This document shows positions 44,222 to 56,285 of a DNA stretch of 64,000 nt, piece after piece; the stretch's first letter is position 1; the number at the start of each line of letters is the position of its first letter. The position numbers and the translations under genes are program-made. Source of the stretch: Schistocerca nitens (taxonomy: Eukaryota > Arthropoda > Insecta > Orthoptera > Acrididae); NCBI RefSeq assembly GCF_023898315.1, contig NC_064615.1, positions 732,513,450-732,577,449 of the forward strand, given 5' to 3'. Under the pieces are notes generated by a model, which saw only the letters and a list, made by a program, of their open reading frames with translations, was not told the DNA's origin and made no database searches.

Positions 44222-45484
44222 GTCACACGCTTAAATCAGTCATGCTAAATCAGCTCATTATCAGGCCGACCCACTGTAGGTAGAAATATAACAGCCGATT
44301 TTTTCCAATACGAAACCAGCAACTGCGTTCTTGTTGTGCTTTCGCCCATTTATTTTTGGGTCGGAACTTTTGTACGTCTCACACGGAATCTCGCCCTCGG
44401 CCAAATATATAAACTGAAATTTCTAGGTAAAAATGAAGAGTTTCTTGCCATAGAAGTTCATCTCAGGTTCATGTAAGTTCTAAAACAATTTATAGTACTA
44501 TGTTCCATTTGCTAGCATTAAATAAATCATTAATTAATCCGTAATAATGACGAATGAGCTCCATGGCTACGTATCATTACATTATTTGAGGAAATACAAT
44601 AACCATGTGAGTGCCTGCTGTATTTTTTCAAATAATTAAATAATTCATTTGTTGATCTAGGCACCCAGCAATCTATAACTCTGCACGCTAGAAAATCTCA
44701 AATACCCAACAAACAGTGGAGTACACTGAATCGATCGGGAAAATATTATAAATTGTAACAGCTCAGCATTCAATTTAGACTGACGTTGTCCGTTTTGTGG
44801 TTTATATCATCCACTGACTGGAACATCCCAAAATATGCTTATTTATTATCAGTTCATCGCTGTTTTATATTTCAATTCGAAAAGTTTTGAGCAATGTCAC
44901 CCGCCTTCAAATCATGTCTCGTAGTTTCACAATAAGCTGTCCTGATTACATACTAAACTGCTCTAATGGAACTGTCAGTTCACTGTGAGATACTGATAGT
45001 TCAAAGAGGGCAAGTTTTTCTATAATTACGAGATATGATCCGAAGACGGATGCCATTAGCCAAAATCGGTCATTTTTAAATAAAAAACATCGAAGAAGAG
45101 ACAAAAAAGTCTACTTTGTGTAAATAAGAATCGCGGATATCTCCCTGTGACAAATACGTCCAGTTTTGAAGTAGTTAAGTTTGTGCGCTTGACAAGTACT
45201 TCGATGTCAACTACATGCGTTAAATTATTATTTCTCGCTTTCATAGTGGAACTTTTTGCAATTTTGTACATTACTCCGAAGACTACCTGAAGTATCGTGT
45301 TAATATCGCCGAGACTAGAACTATCCCGTCAGAAATCTGTGGACATGTTAAACTTCCAGGATATCTTTCTACGGTATTTCACTTTTTTTCCGTACTGTCT
45401 TTCCACACAGCACACACATCAACTCCTTTGGTATCCAGTAATCTCTCGAACAACAGACATGATTTTTCGTTTGTATGTAGCTCC
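44222..45484. other. no recognisable gene
   Basis: 1.26 kb AT-rich sequence without assignable ORFs or repeats. Confidence 0.45.
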
Positions 45485-45690
45485 GGCCGTGAAGGCCCAA
45501 GGGATGTCTGTCGGCCGCCCTGTCATCCTCTGCATTACGGCGTCATGCGGTGCGTATGGAGGGCCACGTGGTCAGCACACCGCTCTGCCGGCAGTTTTGC
45601 AGACTTTCCAGACCGTAGAACCGCTGATACTCGGTAAACTAGCTCCTCAGTTGGCACCAAGAGGGTGTGTGCGTCCCGTTCCAGTACCAC
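45485..45690 (-). mobile_element. 5S-SINE body without the 5S head
   Basis: Reverse complement aligns with the body of the 5S-derived SINE at 54239 (shared blocks near TAGCTCCTCAGTTGGC, CAGCACACCGCTCTGCCGGC and GTCATCCTC). The 5S-like promoter head expected at the right end is absent. Confidence 0.7.
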
Positions 45691-46640
45691 CAACAAGGAA
45701 AAATTCCTGAAAGTACCGTGACCTGAACTCGCGTCTTCCGCGTGGTAGCCACCTACACTGACTGCTCAGCTACAGATGCAGACTGGTCAGGACACGGCGG
45801 ATGCATAAAAACGGAACAGTAATGGTCAAAGTACACTTGCACCAAATACACATCGTGCTACTTTGTTTTCCGTGTCCCCTACGGAAAATGCCGCAGAGTG
45901 AGCGACGTCGAGTAGTTGTGGCACAGGATCTGCGTTCAGGAAGAGCGGAGTTCAAACTCGCGAACGAATATCCAGGATCAGGTCTTTCGCTCCTTTCACT
46001 AATTCCCAGCAGGTGCATTCCATGGTGGTTCAGCAAGTTATATCCTTTCGCGGCATTGACCAATTAAGCTACTTCTTGACGCGATTGAAAGATAATCTTC
46101 AGTTTAAAGACATACGTGGCATACAACTCCATTGTCGAGTACTTGAGGGGAACTGCATCAGAGAGTGTTTGGGAGTTGAAGAACAGGGCTCCTGCTTTAA
46201 CTCTGCTGTCTACGGCTTCCTGTATCTCGTTAGATAGGTCAGATAGGTACACCAGCAGCTAACGAAAGGCATCACTCATGATGTACGTCAGCGTGATGGT
46301 CGGTTTTACCCGTCTTGCAGTTTTATTAACTGCGCACATAGCGAATCAAATGGTTACCCGGTCACCCTATTAAGATAGCAGTTTGCTTATCGAACGACTT
46401 GCAGGGTGAACAAAAAATTTGATTTTCAATGTCGTAATTATTGACTGAATTTCAAAATCTTAAATTCTGTCGTAACTGACTCATTAAGAGGTTAATGTTA
46501 CGTTAAAGATTTAACACAATAAGACAAGTATTGAAATTAGAAACTGTGTATGTGTCTCGATGTACGTAACTCGTGGAGCGCGTATCACTCGCAAGGAATC
46601 ACTTGAGTGTGAGGTCGTCAGCTCAGTCTTTAGTAAGGTT
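45691..46640. other. no gene; possible tRNA-like trace
   Basis: Near 45725-45780 the minus strand reads TAGCTGAGCAGTCAGTGTAG followed by GCGAGTTCAGGTCACG, a plausible worn tRNA-SINE head. No ORF is recognised in the remainder. Confidence 0.35.
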
Positions 46641-46649
46641 CATTTGGCC

Positions 46650-47125
46650 CATCCGGTTAGCCTTGCGGTCTAACGCACGAATCCGCCCGGCGGACTTCCG
46701 TCGAGGTCCGGTGAGCTGGTCAGTCTGTGGATGGCTTTAAGGCGGTTTTCTATCTGCCTCGGCGAATGCGGGCTGGTTCCCCTTATTCCGCCTCAGCTGG
46801 ACTATGCCGGTGATTGCTGCGCAAACAAGTTCTCCACGTACGCGTACACCACCATTACTCTACCACGCGAACATAGGGGTTACATTCGTCTGGTGTGAGA
46901 CGTTCCGTGGGGGGGGGGGGGGGGGGGGGGGGGGGAGCGGGGGTCCACTGGGGGCCAAACCGTACAATAACCCTGAAAGAGTGGTGAGTGGTTCGGTGTG
47001 GGGCGGCGGAGGGGTGAAGTGGACTGCGGTAGTTGTCGTGGGGTTGTGGACCACTGCGGCTATGGCGGGGACGGAGCCTCTCCGTCGTTTCGAGGCCCCT
47101 GGTTAACGTACAATACAATACATGC
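46650..47125 (+). mobile_element. long tRNA-like repeat with poly-G expansion
   Basis: Starts with a tRNA-like stretch (GGTTAGCCTTGCGGTCTAAC) and continues GC-rich (CCGCCCGGCGGACTTCCGTC; CTTATTCCGCCTCAGCTGG) into a run of about 24 G (46911-46934), then ends in ACAATACAATAC-type simple sequence (47109-47130). I recall this composite repeat from orthopteran DNA. Reads as a long SINE-like unit; open frames in it are compositional artefacts. Confidence 0.55.
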
Positions 47126-47439
47126 AATACAAAGTTCATTTGAAAGTGTTGAGTTAAAAGTTATGATAGGAAAAGGTATTACCTGCTAATGACCCATCAC
47201 ATGCATCAGGAGGGCGACAGAAAAAGAGTGTGCAGGAGCTGCAGAGGTAACATTTGATGGGATGTACGTATTATACTTCACAAAATGGGAACCGTCGACA
47301 CTTAGTAAATAGTCAAAATAAACCATTAACTTGCATCACGAACACTGTATGAAAAATGTTGTGCCACAGTGATCACAAATGTTCATACAATGAAGATCGA
47401 TGACTAACTAGAAACAGTGCAGAACGTTCATCTAGGTAT
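47126..47439. other. no recognisable feature
   Basis: About 310 bp, nothing assigned. Confidence 0.4.
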
Positions 47440-48950
47440 CCACTCTTAAAGGATGCTTATAGAATCATACTGATGTAATGAGGTGAAGAGAACTGATTAA
47501 ATGTGGTGGCATCAACCAAATTCAGTCTGTCGTGGAGCTTACCATGAAACTGGGTATCCTTTAAAGCGTAGCTGCAGGTAGTATGATAATATGTTGTATA
47601 GACATGGAGAAAACGAACATCCAGAGGCTGAATTTGTCCAGTGGTTCCAGGTCTTATGACCTGCATTGTCACACACTTTTCAGAAGTATGATTTTTATAA
47701 GCAGACCCGGAATCAAGCAAAATCAAGCTATTTTCACCATATGTTGGCCACTGCTCATACCACAGTTATAATTCTCAAATATCCATTTTTCCACTCTCGC
47801 TGACGTAAATATTCCATTGTCCCCTAGCAAGATTACGCACACGAGGAGGAATCGTATGAGACAGAACATCTACAACTTCTCGCAACACAATAATAACTTT
47901 CCAGCCAATTTATAATCCATATTAAAAGCTGGCATAATTATATACGAACGCTTTAAGGCATTGATGTTAGTTGATCTTGATACAACTCTGTTGCTACCTT
48001 CAATTTCCAGGGTTCCATTCATATGCATTTCCTCTTCAAATTCCGTTTGGTCGGAGTTAAAAACAAATTCCTTACTGAACGACGGGAAAAGTTCGCTTAT
48101 CTCATCTACGAATTTTCGATCCGATTCCGCAGTTTGCTATGAATCATCAAATCGACACTTTGTTTGAGACTTCGTCATCGTACGTTTTCTTATTCTGTAG
48201 CGCAGTTGGAAGTTATGTAACCATCCACTGCTTTCCTTGAAATTATTTAATCTACGGCTCACGCCGTTTTATATGCATAACGCAGTAGGTCACTACCATG
48301 CGCATCCTGTCGATTGTATCGAGCATTCTTTAAACGCACAAATATCAGTTTTTGTTACAAGTGCGATCTGTCTTCCTTTGAACATCCGGAGTTGTTCTTA
48401 TGCACTACACTGTCATGTTGCTGCGGACTTATTAGAAATCTGTTCATAATTGGTTTTTACTATGCTGCGGATGACCTTCCATGTACGTAATTACGTTTAG
48501 TACCCTCTCCTTGTACAACTTTTATCCTTTACTACGTTTCACTGGAGGCGGGATTTGTGGCTCCCTGACCGACAAGGATCATGAACTACATGGCTTGACA
48601 CCTATTTCAGTATCATTTTCACTTGTTACGCACCTATCGCCAAAATTGTACTGTCTGTGTACATTGTCCACTCACTCACCAGCGGAAACGTGCCACTTCT
48701 TTCTCACTTTCGACTAAGCAGTTCAATTAAGCTCCGTAGCCTCATGCTGTGCTCACCATTGGATACCTCCAGTCCCGCCTCTGTTGCCATTAGCAGCCCA
48801 TATTGTGGTTGCATAGTAGACAGTATGCGGGGCGTAGAATGCCGTAAACATGACTGGCCTTTTGCGACCTCGCACTCAAGGGATTCCTTGTCTGAATACA
48901 ATCATCCAATCATAGCGAATGAGAGCACTTAGCGACGGCCAGTAAGACTT
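47440..48950 (-). pseudogene. pogo-like DDE transposase pseudogene
   Basis: Minus strand, right to left: a CENP-B/Tc5-type HTH trace (SSGWLHNFQLRYRIRKRT, near 48225-48170), then FVFNSDQTEFEEEMHMNG (first catalytic Asp region, near 48075-48020), MIMPAFNMDCKLVGK, then ILLDSGSAYKNHT (second Asp, near 47720-47685), VIRPGTTGQIQPLDV (47655-47610) and NQFSSPHYISMI. Several frameshifts. The TG-IQPLDV motif and its order are typical of pogo/Tigger-type proteins. Older copies of this kind are common in insects; I see no sign of domestication because the frame is broken. Confidence 0.68.
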
Positions 48951-49390
48951 ACCCATAATTTCAAACGTTTCCGAAACTTTCTTCTTGATGACACCTACCA
49001 CAAATTAATGAAAGGGAAAAATCTAATAAGATCGCTCACTACATTTTCAGTGTTTAGCCAGTTATACTTCAGCGTTAAGCATGAGGTCTCAGTTTATTAT
49101 TTCGTTGGTACTAACTCCATTCGCAACACATTTTACAAACAGTATCTATTTAAGACACCGAATCTACCCGAAAAATTAAGTCATTGTGAGACACATAGTT
49201 TAGGAGATAGGAAGTCGTAAACAATGAGATACGCGGAAAACTAGCTTGTATTTAGTCGGAGCGCAAATTGCCCAGACTATTGTACTCAAGTGTTTGATAA
49301 TGAGAGCACTTAACAACTTCCAACAAACTTTATACATAATTTCAAACATTTTCCTAACTTCTTTCTCGCTAACAGACCCACAAAATAATT
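48918..49390 (+). repeat. diverged direct repeat
   Basis: 48918-49011 and 49299-49390 match by eye: AATGAGAGCACTTA, then CATAATTTCAAACRTTT, then CACAAAWTAAT. About 70-75% identity, 381 bp apart. Probably two copies of an unidentified repeat. Confidence 0.6.
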
Positions 49391-50085
49391 ACAGTTTTGC
49401 GTGTTCGACCATAAAGGTTCTACTTGCTTTACGTCAAATACTAAACCTATTAACTCATTCGTAAGGTAATCAGACATTTGAAATTGTTTTGTGCACGGAA
49501 GTTCGATTATTAAAAGAGCTGCGGTGGGGGTTTCTGGTATTGTACAAACAACAATTCGCAGGTTATTGTAGTCCGAAATAAGTCCCTCAACATTTTTTGC
49601 TTTTTCATTCGTTTGGGAGGCAGGCTATCCTGCTTCAGATCAATACACCTACTCCTCTTCATCGTCTCTGAAAGTGTTTACCATGTTCGCGGAAACGTTC
49701 TATATGTATATAATTCTAGGATCTTGTTCTACGATCTTCCCGGCAATCACAATAGTATGGTCAGGTTCAAATGCCAATGACATCCTACGCTCGACTGCCA
49801 CACTGTCAGACAGTACAGTTTCTGACGACATGGACTCACTTTTAAGGTCGACGTGTTCCACTTGAAGGAGCAACTGTAGGATTTTACGACACCTCCACTT
49901 TGTGTATGCTTTTCTCTGAGGAAAAATCGTATTTACAAATTCTCCGTCCTGTTCTCAGACACAGGTTTCAGCAACTGGAGATTTATGACTCGTTCAGTAT
50001 GCAAACGACGACAAAAACACTTGTCTGGTAAACGTTTGTTTTCAGGTGTTTTGCTGTGAGCTTTATCTACTTTGCGGGTGTTTAC
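49391..50085. other. no recognisable gene
   Basis: Nothing assigned. Confidence 0.45.
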
Positions 50086-50089
50086 ATCC

Positions 50090-50320
50090 CGCTATAGCGG
50101 AAGCTCACGCGAACCGTGAGAACGAAGCGGCGAGAAGACCGGCGTAGCCGCGACCCGCACGAGCCACCCGCGACTGGATCCGACAGCGTAGGATGACCGG
50201 CGGGAACGGGCGTTCTGCGGCTCGCAGGTAATTGGCCAGCGAATGGGAAAGACTCACGCTAAGCTGGCGAGCAAAGGGTCGCGGAAGCAGGCGGCCGTGC
50301 CGCGTCGGGTATTTCCATGT
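50090..50320. promoter_or_regulatory. CpG-rich block, candidate promoter
   Basis: About 230 bp of CpG-dense sequence within AT-rich flanks, with no repeat similarity I recognise. A 120-codon minus-strand frame (50105-50467) spans it, but its R/S/P-rich composition is what GC-rich non-coding DNA gives. A splice-donor-like CGCAG|GTAATT is at about 50226. It could be a promoter or first exon of an unseen gene. Confidence 0.25.
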
Positions 50321-50616
50321 CAGTGACCTCTCTACGGAAAACGTGTCCTTTTGTGCTTCGGGAAACGGAAACCAGTAGGCGGACGAAAGGAACTTTCCGT
50401 CGGTGAAACACACTAATCGTTCATCACTATCTACCCGTAGGATGATGCAGAGTAGCTGGCAATGCATATTGTGTAAACTACCATCGTGGTGGAAGAGAGA
50501 TCATGGTTCATTGTTCTGTTGTCGAGGACGTTCTTATTTATTTACTATGCTATAAACAGACAGATCAATGAGGGAGAAAAATAAAGATAGTTGAGGGGTC
50601 CAATAAATACAGACAG

Positions 50617-50825
50617 CCCGCATCTCGTGGTCGTGCGGTAGCGTTCTCGCTTCCCACGCCCGGGTTCCCGGGTTCGATTCCCGGCGGGGTCAGAGATTTT
50701 CTCTGCCTCGTGATGGCTGGGTGTTGTGTGCTGTCCTTAGGTTAGTTAGGTTTAAGTAGTTCTAAGTTCTAGGGGACTTATGACCACAGCAGTTGAGTCC
50801 CATAGTGCTCAGAGCCATTTGAACC
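50617..50825 (+). mobile_element. Gly-like-head SINE
   Basis: Plus copy with head GTGGTCGTGCGGTAGCGTTC and B box GGGTTCGATTCCCGG, then TTTTCTCTGCCTCGTGATGG, and the same body as the Leu-like-head SINE. TSD ATAAATACAGACAG at 50603-50616 and 50826-50839. Confidence 0.93.
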
Positions 50826-50839
50826 ATAAATACAGACAG

Positions 50840-51458
50840 ACATCTACAAAGAGATAACACATTAATAGGTTTATCAGAATGACAAATACTCCTACGGTAA
50901 CACAAAAAAGGCGAATATCTTCTGGGCAGATCTAAGGATGTCAAAGTAGGGAACTGGCTTTTCGACTTATCTGGTAGCTTCAAAGATATTTAAATCAAAA
51001 TATTTTGACACATCGGCGCTTATTTACTTGTTAGTATTACTACCCATGTCATGTATTACAACGCATCGTGTTAAGGAACGTAATGAGGTGCACGATGTCA
51101 AGTCGTATAACATGACACATGCTATCATGCCATCCAGAGTGACAACTGACAAGTCGTGCAATATGACACAACGTGTCATTAAAGTTTAGTATGCATGCGT
51201 CCCCACTCAGGACAACTTTCTATTGTAGATGCACCTCCACTCTCGGATACTTCCTGTCGTACATGCATCCCACTTTCCAGAAGCAAGTAAGTTTGTATCT
51301 ATTTGTTCTTACACCCCTCACCATACATGTTTCAAGGCGTGGATCTAAGAGAGCTTACAGCAATGGGAAGTAGGGTTAACTCGCGAAAAAGCGCCAACAT
51401 GTCAATATGTTTTGATTTAAATGCCTTTGAAGCTACCAGATAAGCCGAAAAGCTATTT
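50840..51458. other. no gene; local repeat
   Basis: Around 51040-51180 there are similar short blocks (AACATGACACATGCTATCAT and AATATGACACAACGTGTCAT), suggesting a small degenerate repeat. Nothing else. Confidence 0.35.
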
Positions 51459-51470
51459 CCTTTCCTTACA

Positions 51471-51654
51471 GCCGGCCGTGGTGGCCAAGCGGTTAAAGGC
51501 GCTACAGTCTGGAACCGCGCGACCGCTACGGTCGCAGGTTCGAATCCTGCCTCGGGCATGGATGTGTGTGATGTCCTTAGGTTAGTTAGGTTTAAGTAGT
51601 TCTAAGTTCTAGGGGACTGATGACCTTAGAAGTTAAGTCCCATAGTGCTCAGAG
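51471..51654 (+). mobile_element. Leu-like-head SINE, AAAGGC variant
   Basis: Plus copy with A box GTGGCCAAGCGGTTAAAGGC, closer to a real tRNA-Leu or tRNA-Ser than the other copies, and B box AGGTTCGAATCC. The 3' end is short (stops at CAGAG). TSD CCTTTCCTTACA at 51459-51470 and 51655-51666. Confidence 0.93.
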
Positions 51655-51666
51655 CCTTTCCTTACA

Positions 51667-54227
51667 TCCCTAACTCTACACAGGACATACTCACATTTCT
51701 TGTGCTACGCTAGCAGTATTTTTCATTCTGTTTCCGAGCTTTTACCCAACCATAATTTTGTCATTAGACCGCCATACCTTGGAAACCGATGTAGAATTAT
51801 GTCGACTCGGGCGACAGCTGATCCGGTATAGGTTTTTTAAATCGTCTTTCGAACCATGCTGCTTACGTCGTGGCAACGGATTAAGGTTTCACAAAACAAC
51901 AGAACGGCCATTACTTACACGTATTTGTCTACCTTCTTACAAAATTTTAACCAATTAACACAAATTTGAAACATAGAAATGGTGCACGTAAAAAACTCAC
52001 AAAAAACTTTTTTTGTAAGTAAAATGCGAATGAAACTGCATTTTACATGCTGCATTTAGCTCGACTTTAAATCATGGTATCTTGATAAGAGATAAAGATT
52101 ATTGGATTGAAAAATTCGTTTTGACTTGGTACAATTTATCTCTCTCTCTTCGTGCAGAGTTTGAACCGATACGTACAAGTTTCAAGTGTAGAAGTTGTGC
52201 ATTGCAGAAACCTCTCAGGACCAAGATTCTTTCTGACGGTTAAAACCTGTATTACGCCAAGATTCGATACACCGATAGATCAAATCTGAACCATCAATCT
52301 CGCTCCAGCCCGGAGTTATTTATGGGTAAATGTTTTTGCACGTAGAATCCTTACCAACGTTTTTGCACGTAAAATACGAACGGCGCAGATACAAATGGTG
52401 GAATTAGCCGAGCATTAGTTTCAGCCAAATTAAAATCTTTTGCGAAAGGAATAGATTTGCACAATTTGCATGGGGGCCAGCTGAGGTTCGTCGTTCAAAC
52501 CTTACTTAATATACAGCAGCATAGCTTCAGTGAAACATGTTCGATGGCTATACAAATGGGCGCTGGTCCGGGCTAAACTAGAAAGTATTCATCCCATGTT
52601 GCTTCAGCGCTGTAACGATTTACAGTATGTACATGTAATAACTAAGCTAAACATAGATTTTAATAGTGCAGGTTATTCCGTGGTGCTGAGTTACATACAG
52701 ACACACCAACGAATGTTCTTGACAGTTTTAAACAGTCTTGAATTGTCATACACGCCGCTAGTTTCCGAATATTAGTAATGGTTATTAGCGTCATACTACA
52801 TCGATGTATTTTCCTCACCGCAATCTTCCTTATTAACGTTGATAAGTCTGTAAGTACAGAGAACCTCCATGGCGAAGCTCTGAGTGTGGCTGCTTGCAAA
52901 GACGGGCTGTCCACATAGAGTTACAAGCCGCCAGGGCATATTATTTCAGCGTATTCTGGTGGTGGGTATGTGTGGCGTCCACCATCAGAGACCACGAGCA
53001 ATGGAACAGCGAGACAGCCGGCAGCACGCTGGCAGGATGTTTAAATGTGCCTTCTCCCGCGTAACTGTGAGCAGCACCTTGCGTGCCAGGCGCATTCAAA
53101 GAGGATGATGGCGATACTGCTGTGACTTCTTATCATCTACTTAAAATCGAAAGAGGGAAACCACAGGTATATGTGGCTTACAGCCAACTGTTGAGTCTCA
53201 ACAAAAAATTACCCTGCCTACACGGTACTTGCGGTTGGTCTTGCACAGAATAACGTGGCCACAAAGCAGAAAAGCGTTCCCGTCGTTGGCGCAGCGCGAG
53301 TACACACCATTGTCCCGGTAGGGCGGCCGTCTCTGTTGAGTGTCGCCTGCCCGATCTGCGCACTTCGAGCGTCCGCATTGCTACCTCTTTACTACATAGC
53401 CTGACGATGCACTCTTCCTGAATTATAAGTGCAAGGAAATTTCTTCATAATCAGGCATGTGCGAATATATGCACTGCCATTAAATTTATGTTTGGAAAGG
53501 CAAACTATAAAGTAAAAATCTCATTAAAAACTGTGAGAGAATTGCAGGATCCAATAACTATCCCAATATATAGCATAGTTACAAGTACTCCTCAAAGATT
53601 AACTGGTTTCCAAACATGGAAAAGATGAAGGAAATTATATTTGTATTTAATACTAGCTTAGCATCGCTCACATAAACTGTGTGGTATGCACAGATTTTTT
53701 TGCCTTCCTTTAATTGAATTTTTATGTTGTTCATAAACTGCAACATCTTTTAAACTTTTCACGCCATGGAAGCATGATCTTTACCGAATGTATTTTTGAC
53801 TAAAGAGCGATTTTAGTAACTGGAGTCCAAATTGTTTGTTAATCATGCCGTTTGCACACTTACGGTGATGTTTCTATAGAAACTTTCATCGTATAACACA
53901 TATGTCTTAATGTCTAACCGAGAAGTGAAATACCCATTTTCGTAAATTTAGCTTTAAAACATTTTTAATATAATAAAATATTTTGTCAAAAATTTTCATC
54001 CACTGTTTCAGCGCCTTAGGAATTGAAGTTCCAAAAAAAAAAAAAAATAAATAAATAAATAAAAAAAAATGAAACACGTACATTAGTCGCATTAATTCTG
54101 GATACCTTGTTCGAAATTTAATTCATTCTGACATCCCGAGATATAAGCAAGCTTTGGTATATTAAATTAATAAATTACGCTTTCATTTTTTGTTTGTGGA
54201 TGTCCAACTGACTATTCATCATTTTAA
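51667..54227. other. no recognisable gene
   Basis: 2.5 kb, mostly AT-rich, with a moderately GC-rich stretch at 52860-53400 that has no repeat or coding signal I can name. A simple A/AAAT run lies at 54031-54070. Confidence 0.4.
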
Positions 54228-54238
54228 GAGAATGTGAT

Positions 54239-54581
54239 GCCAACGGCCTTGCAGCAGTGGTGACACTGGTTCCCTTAGATCACCGAAGTTAAGCACTGTC
54301 GGGCTTGGCTAGTACTTGGATGGGTCACCGTCTGGGTCTGCAGAGTGCTGTAGGCAAGTGGGATGCACTCAGCCCTTGTGAGGCCACTTGAGGAGCTACT
54401 TGAATGACAAGTGGCGACACCAGTCACGAAAACTGACAACGGCCAGGAGAGCGGTGTGTTGATAACATGCCACTCCGTATCCGCACCTGGTAACGCATAA
54501 GGGCTGAGGATGACACAGCGGCCGGTGGGTACCGTTGGATCTTCAAGGCCTGATAGGGCAGTGTGTGTTTCTTTTTTTTTG
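54239..54581 (+). mobile_element. 5S-rRNA-derived SINE (SINE3 type)
   Basis: The first ~120 bp resemble 5S rRNA: GCCAACGGCC start, GATCACCGAAGTTAAGCA (internal promoter A-box region), GTCGGGCTTGGCTAGTACTT and GGATGGGTCACCG (C-box region). A SINE body and T-rich end follow. TSD GAGAATGTGAT at 54228-54238 and GAGAATGCGAT at 54582-54592 (one mismatch). Divergence and the body show it is a SINE, not a functional 5S gene. Confidence 0.9.
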
Positions 54582-54799
54582 GAGAATGCGATCTTATATT
54601 TTTAATTAAAAATGAAGAAATCGACTTAACTGACAACGCTTAAGAAACTTCACTGTTTTACCTGTTTGTGCAGCTGTTTGTAATTTGTTCTGTTCGGACA
54701 AATAAATGAATAAAGCGTGCAGGATGAGATCGTTCTGATCATTGTTGTATCTCCAGTAGTAATAATACATTTAAATGTAAGGTTTCTTTAGTGTGAGCT

Positions 54800-56045
54800 A
54801 AGTTGAGACGGATGGCGGATTGAAAACTTCGTCTCCTGAGCCTAAACGAGCTGGTTAGTCACCAAGTAAACTGAATAAGGCAGTAAAATTCCATGAAGAC
54901 GATTATAAATATGCAGAAATAGCAAAAAGTTTTAGCTGAGGTGGTATAACGTCTGGTGGGAGGAAGATACTGGGTCAGTCAAAACTCGAGGAACTGGCAG
55001 AAAATCAATATTGGCTAATCAAGACTGTTGTAGAATCTGCCACCATTTTGCGCAAGATCTTCCGTTTACCGCAAAAGACATAAAGAGCAGCTTGAAGACT
55101 TCAGGGGTTGAAGTTCCTGATCGAAACTTTGCGAAAATGGTTTGTGATGGAGGACTCCGAGGAAATTTTATCGAAACAAAATGCAGAGGCAGAAACGTGT
55201 GCAATGGGCATTAACACCCTGGGAAGTTACGCAAGCAGACCGGGACAGAGTTTATTTGTGAGTGTCGAGACTAAGATCAGCATCTTCTGAAGTGGTGGAG
55301 TTAAGTTCGTTCGTCATTCACTAGGTGAAGACGTTAATGCTTCAGGGACCATTGCCACTATGAAGCATCCCACCAGTGTCATGGTGTGGGGCTGCATGAC
55401 AAGTCATGACACTGGACGTCTGGCAACATTATCGTAAAAATTACCAAGTCAAACTTAAGTGTGGAAATTCCCGCCCTCTGTCCGTGATTTGTTTGAAGCT
55501 AACAACCAGCAGTGCATCTTTCGGCAAAACAGAGTGTCATGTCATACCGCGAAAACCAATAGTAAATGGTTCGCGACCATCAAATTAGTATGCTGCCTCG
55601 GCCTGGCAGCAGTTAGGACCTCACCCCGACTGAGAACTTGGGTTCAAATGGCTCTGAGCACTATGCGAGTTAACTTCTGAGGTCATCAGTAGCCTAGAAC
55701 TTAGAACTAATTAAACCTAACTAACCTAAGGACATCACACACATCCATGCCCGAAGCAGGATTCGAACCTGCGACCGTAGCGGTCGCTCGGCTCCAGACT
55801 GTAGCGCCTAGAACCGCACGGCCACTCCGGCCGGCTTGAGAACTTGGGAACAATCCTTAAAAATCATGGTTACACGACAGAATCCCAGTAACAAGAGGGA
55901 GCTCGTGGAGGCTACCGTCAGTTCGTGGTTCAGAGTGATCAGACCAGAACATCTTCGACATTTGGTGGAATTGATGCTGTGCAGAGTCGAGGGAGTGGTT
56001 GAATCAAAAGGATATCCCACAAAATGCGACGGAATACTGCAGTAA
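54800..56045 (+). pseudogene. Tc1-like transposase pseudogene with SINE insertion
   Basis: Tc1-family residues on the plus strand: an HTH trace near 54890 (KFHEDDYKYAEIAKSF), then GGRKILG, then SVMVWGCMTSHDTGRL (55378-55425), VRDLFEANNQQCIFRQN and CHTAKTNSKWFA (second catalytic region near 55500-55570; the family QQDNAPCH reads RQNRVSCH, so the Asp is lost). A SINE follows at 55643, then the C-terminus (RGSSWRLPSV near 55900). Multiple stops and frameshifts. Confidence 0.75.
55643..55836 (-). mobile_element. Leu-like-head SINE inside Tc1 remnant
   Basis: Full minus-strand copy; TSD TGAGAACTTGGG at 55631-55642 and 55837-55848. Confidence 0.93.
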
Positions 56046-56285
56046 CTTTAATGACATTTAATTTGTAATTTTCTCAAATCGTTGTTTCATTTTTTAAATG
56101 TTTGATTAAATTTTTATACATGACCGTTGATTTTCAAATAGTGAACATTAAGGCATGTTTTCTGAAACTTTATAGTGAATTGTACTGAATATTTAACTAA
56201 AGTAAATTCCTGAGTGCAATATTGAATTAATCTCTAAAAAGTGTCCATAATTAATGCCACTACTGCATTTTTTATTTCTAACAAA

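Noticed and set aside
46804-47189. Gly- or Pro-rich proteins around the poly-G run
   Set aside because: Translation of a poly-G tract and GC-rich repeat, not a gene.
50630-50695. A tRNA-Gly gene
   Set aside because: Head of a SINE with body and 14 bp TSD.
54239-54360. A genuine 5S rRNA gene
   Set aside because: Diverged from 5S, joined to a SINE body and T-rich end, and bracketed by a TSD; it is a 5S-derived SINE.
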